64,000 nucleotides of DNA from Bryopsis sp. KO-2023 (lineage: Eukaryota; Chlorophyta; Ulvophyceae; Bryopsidales; Bryopsidaceae), in the NCBI GenBank assembly GCA_030272585.1, contig BSYQ01000002.1, positions 1,736,001-1,800,000 on the forward strand, given 5' to 3'. Shown piece by piece: positions 56,298 through 64,000 of the stretch. Numbering within the stretch: position 1 is the first letter of the stretch; each line of letters begins with the position of its first letter. The notes below the pieces were generated by a model. That model made no database searches. It had not been told where the DNA came from and worked only from the letters and a program-made list of their open reading frames with translations. The position numbers were made by a program, and so were the translations under genes.

Positions 56298-59200
56298 AGG
56301 TGTTCCTCTAGTCTCTTCTCAAGAGCTTTTCTTTTAAATTTATTTTCGACTTCTCAACAAAGGCTTGAAATTTGTTCCATCTGCTTGACCACCCAGCCTT
56401 CAAGACATAAAAAAAGATTGTTAAGACATCTTCTTTTAGGCTTCTATGGTCTTCATTTTTTCATCGACGTGCTAATCGCTTTTTGTTCACTAGAGGTCAT
56501 CGGCTTTTCTATACGTTTTTCCTGTGGAGTGCTTTTGAAGATACGTGAGAGTTTCTTTAGAGAACTCAAGATATGTTCGGAGTCTCATCAAAGACTTTAT
56601 TTTTGCCATTGAAAGTGATAAAGGCGAAATAAGGCCTTAATAAAGGCCCTTTAATGGCATTAATAACGAGTATTGCTATATCTCATATTGTCAAATTACC
56701 GCAACATGATCCAAGCTTTTTTTTTTTTCGACAAGGATGATACTCTGGCACAGAATCGAAAACCTCCGCCGCGAAATGAACCTTGCCCGCATACGTTTTC
56801 GCCGCCTGCTCAGAGGCCCTGGCCACAACCACGCATATGTGTCGCGCGTCGGACATCAACTTCATCCGAGCCCTCGCGATTATGATCGCTGCAATTGCTG
56901 CTTTGTTCCGCTAAAAAATATTGCAAATGAAGAATAAACAAGCGCTAAGTCGCCCCTTAGAGAATTGAAAGAAGATGTGCTACAAAAGACCTCCTTTGGA
57001 AGCTAAAATGGTATTAAGTTAAGGAACAGAGAGTGTTCAATTGCCGCTGGGAAGTTCATACTCTATTTGAAAAAGAGAGCGAGCTGGGAGAAGATAGAAA
57101 GGTTTACATCATTATGTTACTTAGTCCCCAAAAATTAATCTCGACGATTAGGAAGTCGAGCGACAATCACTCAATCAAGTGCGACTCAACAAATATACCT
57201 AGGATCCCGCTGGAATGAGAAGGGTCGTTTTAGATAGCGACGTCGTTTTGATCGTGGGAATTTTGGAGTGCGTGAACATCTTTAAGCTCAAATCCTTAAT
57301 AGGAACCTTAGTGCACAACAAAGATAGTTAGAGGACGGGATCGAGCAAATGGTTGACCATTCAACTACGGCCATTAAGATTTTATCAAGCGGAAATGAAA
57401 AATCATTGTGTATTTCCCCTAGTTCGCGCAAATCCACGTAGATAGACGCTTTTTTGTGGGCGGGTGGTGAAAGCCTAGTATCAGTCTGACATATTTTTGC
57501 GGTCAATAATAACTTTTGTTGTTCCTGAGTATCGATAAGCTCCCAAATGAGAGGACGCGGTATGTTTAGAAGTGTATTAAGGTGATGGTGGCAACCTTCA
57601 AAATAGTTAATTGGCCTAGGAGACATGAACAACAAACAGAGGCAAGGAAACAGGGGACTTAGCGCATCTTTGGAATAAGCACAAAAGCCCTTAGGGACGT
57701 TAAGTCGGGATATGTTTTTCGCCTAGTATTTTACCATTTTGGGGATGGAGGAAGTGAATTCCGTCGAGCATGGAAAATCGAAAAGAAAAAAAGCTTCAAG
57801 AAGAAGTCGAGATGTTGGGAGCAACCCGAGGCGGAGGAATGTCGTCGTTGTTTCATTTTTCAAGGTTTTTTTAGAGTTTTTTAATCTTACAACTCCTCTC
57901 TATTCACTTGGGAGTTTTTTTTCACTAGTCTCAAAAAGCTCCCCATCTCGAACACCTTGGAATCTGATTTGATTGTGAATGCAAGATTTGACTCCTACGC
58001 TTGTAGGTCAATAGTTAACTCCTACACTTGTATCCTTCCCATCCCTAGGCTTAAAGTCTCCCTAACGTTCTAGAAAAGTTACGTCCACGGTAAAGATGCA
58101 AACAACCCTTTCTATAGTAAAATTTGATGGACCTAAAACAGTCACGCGACGTGCTTATTAAGTTATTGAATACATGTGCAAGGTTATGACATCGGGTCAC
58201 CGCATCGATTGAGAGGAAGCATTGGAAAAACGTGTCGTTGATATTCTACATGAACGAGGCAAAATGAAAAGCAGTATCGTTAAAAGAGACGTTGACTCCT
58301 AGCGCTGCATCGTAGGCAATGTCATCCCTTGCTGGAACATTGTATCTATCGCTAGGGTTATTTTTAAAAGGCGTTCGATACGTAGACCATCATTGATGAC
58401 AAAAACGCCTTCAGATCTTTGGGAATCTAGTAGTTGTCGACCATGCCCTTTATAGTCTGATACCATTGTGACTTCAGCGATTAAGTCTCCCAAAAAAGCA
58501 TGCGAAATCAAATGAACCAGTTCCTTGCTATAAAGGGACGCTATAAGCCCTTTGCTCTTTTGTATTCCGTTCGCCTTCTTTAGCGTTTTTGAAGATTGGA
58601 ATTTATGCGCTAGTGAAGGTGTAGATAGTTTGCCAAAATGCTTGTGTCGTTAAAACGAGGAAAGTCCATCCTTTTCTTTTGTCCGGAGGGAGACATGGCG
58701 GGCAAACATATGTCACCGTTCTATAGGCTGTTTTGTATCCTTTTTCTAATTTGGTTGATATTTTGAACCCATTTTTTCCACATTATTTAGAAACATGAAA
58801 TTGTCTAAAAAGATTTTTCCGTTAAAAAAAAATTTACAATAAATACGAGAATCCACGGGTCTTGGCAACTTTTTACTTTAGCTTCGTACAAAGCTTATAA
58901 AGGCTTGTAGTGATTGGGCGCGATGCTCATAACTAATGGTGCCCTGGTACAACTCAATACTAGAGAGGGAAGAAGCTTCTATCATGTACGGGACCCGATA
59001 GTAGCTACCAAATGTTGTCTTCGGTTTTTCAAACAAGATGATGTGCCCAAAATATCGTTGTTGAAGTGAAACTTCTTAAGATGGGATGAGCCCACACACA
59101 CCGCCGGTATGCCAAATCGATTGGGAGAATTTCATGAACCAACACTAAGCAATAGAGGATGACGCCAAGAACGCTTTAGAGCTGCCAAGAGTCGATTGAG

Positions 59201-59877
59201 AAAATGTATTGCATGCCATTAACAACCCACATAATAAAGCCGTGATAACGCTGACTAAGACCAAGGAGGTCTTGTTTCGCATCATTGTTGATGTGCTCAT
59301 ATTAGCGTTAATAATACATGAACCTTCTTTACCAATTACCATATTGCTCGACCTTATCGAAAATCAATCGCTTGAACACATAACTACTATGGGGTTGATT
59401 GGATTGAATATTATAAGCCGTAATATTAGAGCCTTTGATATATTTTTGTTCAGTTCATGTGCCCCCAAGGCAATTACGGATAAATGTCTTATTATATAAT
59501 ATGAAACATCATCATTATCAAATGTGTTGTCAATCCCATGTTTCTCGCCGATACGCACAAGACGCTCCGCGATGTTGTGGAGACGTTTCGAAGCTAGGAA
59601 TACTAAACACATCGGCACCCCTCCCCAATAGAGAACAGCAACCATGTGGGGACAAGTTGATTAGTAGAGAATAAGAGAAGCTCGCTTGGAAAACGAATTT
59701 TTTTTTGGTATATCTTGTACATGTTAAGGCCAAACCGGGATCCCACACCCGTTGGCACAATCAGCCGTGATAATAATTTTACAACCCGTTCTTGTCCCTT
59801 AAGTCACCAACTCTAACCGTTCTGTCCGACATAACACCACTATGTCTGACCCTAACCCCAGTCGGTCATATCAACCA
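56298..59877. other. no supported gene
   Basis: AT-rich with short frames. The proximal part (roughly 59.4-59.88 kb) should contain the 3' LTR of the adjacent retrotransposon, but its outer boundary was not recognised. Confidence 0.4.
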
Positions 59878-59890
59878 CTCCCCCCTTCGG
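59878..59890 (-). other. candidate polypurine tract
   Basis: Minus-strand CGAAGGGGGGAG between the pol stop and the expected 3' LTR; plus-strand primer sites of LTR elements have this form and position. Confidence 0.5.
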
Positions 59891-60053
59891 ACACAACGTC
59901 CTCGTAAAGTCCCACATTCAGGCAGCAAAAATAGAAAAGGTCCCACATGAGATAACAACCCAGCAGATATATTCGCAACCCACACTACTATCCACACAAA
60001 GTTCCCTCTCACTCTATTCATCCACCTTTTCTCCCATCATTCACTGTCTTGAA

Positions 60054-63000
60054 TCATCGTTTCTTGGACTTCCCTTTCTTGGACGCTTGCGTCTGAAGAT
60101 ACTGGGTGATGAGATCCGATACCGTGTCGAGGTTTTGCTCCTTCTCCCAAGTCGCTTCATGTAATTCATATCCCAGCCATGCAACGAGGAACTGACGATT
60201 CTTGCCCTTTCCGCGATGATCGATGATGGCTCGCACCTTGTATAACTCTTCGCCATCGTCAGTGATTATCGGCGGCGGCGGCGCCACTTCCCTTGCAAAT
60301 GTCTCTGATCTCTTGAAAAGCTTCAGTTTACTCACGTGGAACACATCGTGGATCTTCCAGTTCGTCGGCAATTCGATCCTGAATGCGACGTCTGAGATCG
60401 CTTCGACGACTTTCAATGGGTCCACGTATTTCCGTCTGATCTTGGCAGGGATCTGGCTGTAGCATGTCTTGGGCAGTTGAGTGATTCGGAGACAAACTTC
60501 GTCACCGACGTTGAGTTTGATGTCTTTCCGTTTTCGGTTGGCGACATTTCTGTAATGTTCTCGGGATTTTTCGTAGTTCTGTTTCGCCTCCCCCTCGATG
60601 CGTTGCATGCGTCCCAGCATGACATCCACAGCCTCGTTCGTGGTCGGTGGCAGCATCGGAGGAATAGCGTTTGGTTGAAATCCATAGAGGAGATAAAATG
60701 GCGACATTCCAGTAGTGGCATTCTTCATCCGATTGGCGGCGAACTCCAGCGAAGATAAATGTTCGCTCCATCGCTCGGGCTGATCCTCCACGTACGGACG
60801 CAGTAGATTCTCCAGCGTGCGAATGGTCACCTCCGATTGGCCATCCGATTGGGGATGGTAGGCCGTCGACAGGTGGAGATCAGTGCCGACCAAACGAAAT
60901 AGCTTCTGGTAGAATGCCGATGTGAAACGCGGATCACGATCGGAAACGATGACTTCCGGCAATCCAAAGTGGCGGTAGACGTTCTCGAAGAACATCCTGG
61001 CGTAATCGACTGCTGACGTCTCCTTTGTGCATGGGACATACTTTGCGAATTTCGTCAGTCGATCAACGAAAACTGCCACAGCAGTATATCCATTGGATTC
61101 AGGCAGATCTGTCATGAGATCTATGGTGATCTGCTGAAATTTGTATTTTGGAATGGGAAGGGGATGTAACAAACCCTGAGATTTCTCTGTAGTCCCTTTG
61201 CAGACCTGACACTGTGGACAAGTCCTAATATAGTGCTTCACATCCCTTCTCCAGCCTTTCCACCAAAATTGAGTCTTGAGTAGTTCACATGTCCTGTGCT
61301 CCCCAGAATGGCCTGCAGTTTTGAGGTCATGAAAATTCTCCAAAATAGATTGTCTCTTCTCCTGAGGCACCACTGGCACCCACTGAACTCCATCATCAGA
61401 ATGCTGTAGCACTCCCTTTTCACCCAGCCTGTAGTTTTTCACTTGTCCTCCAGCTTCCAACTTATCCACAATCTTTTTCAACGGAGGTGAGGTTCGAACC
61501 CCCGTGTTCCAAGTCAAAATCTCAGCATCAGACCACTTCACCACTGTGATAGCAGCCACACTCCCTGGTTCCTCCACCCCTGGTGGCCTTGACAATGCAT
61601 CTGCAACCAAATTTGCTTTTCCAGGCAAATACTTTATTTTGGGATTTATACTTTGAAAGTGACCCAGTTGCAGCCACCTAGTTTGTGTTCTTGACATTTC
61701 CTTCTGTTCCAGGAAGTGTGTTGCTGGCTTGTGATCTGTGTAGACTGTGGTTCCCTTGGCCGATCCCTCTAGGTAATGCCTCCAGAATTTCAGGGCATAT
61801 GCAATACCCAACATTTCTCTGTCATAGGCAGAGTACCTAGTTTCTGTGGGGATGAGTTTTCTGCTGAGGAAGGCACAGGGTTTGAGACCTGTACCTTGAT
61901 CCTGCATCAAGACTGCACCAATGGCCACATTGGATGCATCTGTAGCAATCACATATTCTAATTCTGGGTTGGGGATGATCAGTAAAGGAGCACTGGTCAG
62001 GGTGTCCTTAAGCTTCTGAAATGCATTTTTCTGCAATGGCCCCCATTTCCATTCTGCATCTTTTTTAGTCAATTCATGCAAAGGGGAAGCCAGCTGGGCA
62101 AATCCTTGGATGAATTTTCTGTAATATGACATCATACCCAGGAAGCTTCTGACATCCCTTACTGACTTCAATTCTGGCCATTCCTTGACGACTTCCACTT
62201 TCGATTCGACCGGTGCAATCCCTCCATTCTTGATCATGAATCCCAGGAATTCGACTTCATTGACGGCAATCTCACATTTCGACGACTTCGCATACATCGC
62301 ATGCTGCCGCAATCTCCCGAGTACACTCCGCAGGTGTTCGATATGATCCTCTTGGTTTTTCGAGTAGATTATGATGTCGTCTAAATAACAAACTACAAAG
62401 CAGTCTGTAAAGCCTTGGAGGACGACATTCATGGCGGCCATGAAATGTGCCGGCGCATTCGCGACCCCCATGGGCACGACATTCCACTCGAAAGATCCAT
62501 ATCGCGTCTTGAACGCCGTTTTGCTGCGATCCTCCTCGCGCACCGGGAGCTGCCAGTAGCCATGTTTCAGGTCGATCTTCGAGAATACATGCATGCCTTG
62601 AAATCTGTCCATCAGCTCGTCAGGGAGTGGCAGTGGGTATTTGTTTTTTATCGTCAGGTCGTTCAGCCACCGATAATCCACGCAGAAGCGCAGAGTTCCA
62701 TCCTTTTTCGGCGCGAACAACACCGGCGCACCCCATGGCGATTCCGATGGTCTGATGAATGCATGTTCGGTGAGGTATTGAATCTGTCTCCGTATTTCCT
62801 CCAGCTCGGCCGGCGACATTCGATAAATAGGCCGGTCGACCGGTTCTGCACCATCCTTGAGTTTGATTTCAAAATCCTTGATGTCTGCGCGTTTCGGCAT
62901 GTCTTTTGGCAGGTCGTCAGGAAAGACGTCTGCATGTTGCATGAGCAGATCTTTCATTCTGGGATCCATGTCGTCTCTCAGTAGTTTTTCCATTGGATTG

Positions 63001-64000
63001 TCTGTTTTCGGTTTCGTTTCAGTTGTTTCCTCTTTTTCCGCCGGTTTCACAACGACCATTAATCCCTGGCCGGTTTTCTGTATTGCTTTTCGCATCGTCG
63101 TCATTGAACACACGGTCATTCCATGCGCCGCCAGTTCTTGACGATCAGCAAATTCCATCGGATTCGCTCTGTATTTGCGTGGCAGAACAAACTCTTCTTC
63201 CCCCCGAACGACTGTGATGACGCCTTTTTCGAAATCGATGGCAGGGTTTGCATCCACTAGCCATGGTAATCCCAGCAGGACATCATATCCAAGGTTTGGT
63301 AGGACATCCGCTTCGATTTGAAATGACAGGCGTCCTGATCGGAATTTCATGTTTGGAATTTTGCCTGTAGTTTGTCGAGTAGTGTTGTCTGCCATTCGCA
63401 ACTCCGATGTGTTGTTTTCTTGTACTTTCAGATTGACTCTTTTTGCAAATTCTGCAGAGACATAGTTGGCAGTGGATCCAGAGTCCACACATGCACCAAC
63501 TGTAGTTCCTTGAATTCTGACTTCGATCATGTACCCAGTAGCAAAGGTCTTCCCTGTGACTGGACATGACGAATGTTGATCGGGTACTTCCCTCGATCCC
63601 GATTCCACTGTAGGTGAGTTTCCCTCACTTTGATTTTCAGTGATTGTTTCATTTATCACGTTATCGTCGGCCCTTTTCTCAGAGTCCGACGCACCAGCGC
63701 TGGGTTTTGAATGCACATCAGGTTCTTCTTTTTTGTCCTCCGACGATTCTGATGATGCATTTGATTGTGCACTTTCCGTTGGTTCCTTTTCCAATATTTC
63801 CTCCTTGATTGTAACCTTTTTCGACTCCACTGCCCCTGAGGGCTCCCCATACTTCAATGTCTTACAGTAGGCCTGAGCTTTTTCTCTCAAAGGACATAAT
63901 TTCACTCCATGGCCTGTAGCCCCACATAGAAAGCATGTCATCGATGTATTGAACGATCGTCCCCGACCGTCGCCTCGACCACGGCCGCGACCCCTGCCAC
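60054..64000 (-). CDS. Gag-Pol polyprotein of a chromodomain Ty3/gypsy element (partial)
   Basis: Read from ATG 63941 it is 1,295 codons to TGA, but the frame is open to the window edge with an Arg/Gly-rich stretch (GRGRGRGRGDGRGRS), so the start lies outside. Residues numbered from that ATG: CCHC knuckle C3-C6-H11-C16; acidic linker 45-120; aspartic protease DSGS at 153; reverse transcriptase about 360-580 with YLDD at 519-522; RNase H about 660-785 (TDAS 667, DHKP 736, DALSR 781); integrase HHCC (H871, H878, C908, C911) and D941, D1001, E1037, giving the D,D35E spacing; GPY/F-like linker; chromodomain about 1233-1275 (YKVRAIIDHRG, FLVAWLGYELHEATWE), then a basic tail. Everything needed for reverse transcription and integration is intact in view. 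Chromodomains direct integration to marked chromatin in this clade. Gag and Pol appear to share one frame. Confidence 0.95.
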   Translation of the reverse strand, partial: GRGRGRGRGDGRGRSFNTSMTCFLCGATGHGVKLCPLREKAQAYCKTLKYGEPSGAVESKKVTIKEEILEKEPTESAQSNASSESSEDKKEEPDVHSKPSAGASDSEKRADDNVINETITENQSEGNSPTVESGSREVPDQHSSCPVTGKTFATGYMIEVRIQGTTVGACVDSGSTANYVSAEFAKRVNLKVQENNTSELRMADNTTRQTTGKIPNMKFRSGRLSFQIEADVLPNLGYDVLLGLPWLVDANPAIDFEKGVITVVRGEEEFVLPRKYRANPMEFADRQELAAHGMTVCSMTTMRKAIQKTGQGLMVVVKPAEKEETTETKPKTDNPMEKLLRDDMDPRMKDLLMQHADVFPDDLPKDMPKRADIKDFEIKLKDGAEPVDRPIYRMSPAELEEIRRQIQYLTEHAFIRPSESPWGAPVLFAPKKDGTLRFCVDYRWLNDLTIKNKYPLPLPDELMDRFQGMHVFSKIDLKHGYWQLPVREEDRSKTAFKTRYGSFEWNVVPMGVANAPAHFMAAMNVVLQGFTDCFVVCYLDDIIIYSKNQEDHIEHLRSVLGRLRQHAMYAKSSKCEIAVNEVEFLGFMIKNGGIAPVESKVEVVKEWPELKSVRDVRSFLGMMSYYRKFIQGFAQLASPLHELTKKDAEWKWGPLQKNAFQKLKDTLTSAPLLIIPNPELEYVIATDASNVAIGAVLMQDQGTGLKPCAFLSRKLIPTETRYSAYDREMLGIAYALKFWRHYLEGSAKGTTVYTDHKPATHFLEQKEMSRTQTRWLQLGHFQSINPKIKYLPGKANLVADALSRPPGVEEPGSVAAITVVKWSDAEILTWNTGVRTSPPLKKIVDKLEAGGQVKNYRLGEKGVLQHSDDGVQWVPVVPQEKRQSILENFHDLKTAGHSGEHRTCELLKTQFWWKGWRRDVKHYIRTCPQCQVCKGTTEKSQGLLHPLPIPKYKFQQITIDLMTDLPESNGYTAVAVFVDRLTKFAKYVPCTKETSAVDYARMFFENVYRHFGLPEVIVSDRDPRFTSAFYQKLFRLVGTDLHLSTAYHPQSDGQSEVTIRTLENLLRPYVEDQPERWSEHLSSLEFAANRMKNATTGMSPFYLLYGFQPNAIPPMLPPTTNEAVDVMLGRMQRIEGEAKQNYEKSREHYRNVANRKRKDIKLNVGDEVCLRITQLPKTCYSQIPAKIRRKYVDPLKVVEAISDVAFRIELPTNWKIHDVFHVSKLKLFKRSETFAREVAPPPPIITDDGEELYKVRAIIDHRGKGKNRQFLVAWLGYELHEATWEKEQNLDTVSDLITQYLQTQASKKGKSKKR
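61485..61547 (-). other. tRNA-like segment inside the pol frame
   Basis: Read in the pol sense direction: TGGTGAAGTGG (A-box-like), 31 nt, then GGTTCGAACC (B box). It falls between RNase H and integrase (residues about 799-819), encoding VKWSDAEILTWNTGVRTSPP. The pairing CTGAG/CTTGG can form a weak anticodon-like stem. It may be chance or a captured tRNA-derived sequence. Confidence 0.3.

Larger units (their letters stand above)
59878..64000 (-). mobile_element. Ty3/gypsy chromovirus, 3' part (5' end beyond the window)
   Basis: The element lies on the minus strand. It comprises a zinc knuckle, protease, reverse transcriptase, RNase H, integrase and chromodomain in gypsy order, followed by about 165 nt of 3' sequence and a candidate polypurine tract at 59890-59878 (CGAAGGGGGGAG). 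The 5' LTR, primer site and most of gag lie beyond 64000. The long intact frame suggests recent activity. Confidence 0.9.

Noticed and set aside
62415..62984. 189-codon plus-strand ORF within the retrotransposon
   Set aside because: Antisense to the reverse-transcriptase region, whose motifs are unambiguous.
1..64000. CRISPR arrays, bacterial operons or prophage
   Set aside because: No regularly spaced direct repeats and no bacterial gene organisation; introns and eukaryotic transposons dominate.

Overview
The window is nuclear DNA of a eukaryote, most likely a microbial one. Candidate coding segments join through spliceosomal GT-AG introns (42 to about 240 nt) whose phases agree. Most of the remaining sequence is decayed or transposon-derived. 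No operon, ribosome binding site, phage or CRISPR structure is visible, and no marker fixes the lineage.

Layout. 0.1-0.8 kb: three in-phase exons of a minus-strand gene. 2-20 kb: AT-rich and repeat-rich. It holds a LINE reverse-transcriptase fragment, a TA-flanked inverted-repeat element (3.9-4.5 kb), a hAT-like palindromic element with a perfect 8-bp target duplication (6.0-7.2 kb), and one clear split gene (11.3-12.9 kb). 20.5-22 kb and 33.7-35.5 kb are homopolymer-rich zones flanking a gene island (about 22.8-32 kb). The island has a tail-anchored leucine-rich-repeat gene, two unrecognised split genes, an amidase_3 homologue with most of its active site replaced, and an ankyrin-like gene. 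36.9-39.2 kb: a second copy of the hAT-like family abutting a different hAT-like element. 40-50 kb: dispersed coding-like repeats, tRNA-derived sequences and a TTA-flanked MITE. 50.2-52.8 kb: an inverted-repeat element enclosing a seven-exon gene of unknown family. 53-56.3 kb: a broken, retroelement-like coding region. 59.9-64.0 kb: a Ty3/gypsy chromovirus on the minus strand, running off the right edge with an intact 1,295-codon reading frame in view.

The most unusual signals are: (1) the TIR element with its multi-exon gene; (2) two introns in unrelated genes that begin with the same diverged ~135-bp block exactly at the splice donor; (3) the pseudo-enzyme amidase; (4) a gene whose five introns all carry a recurring TGTGCGGGG motif; (5) repeated association of tRNA-like Pol III boxes with DNA-transposon palindromes. 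Gene models were built by eye from frame, composition and splice-phase agreement. No search or computation was run, and most products could not be named.
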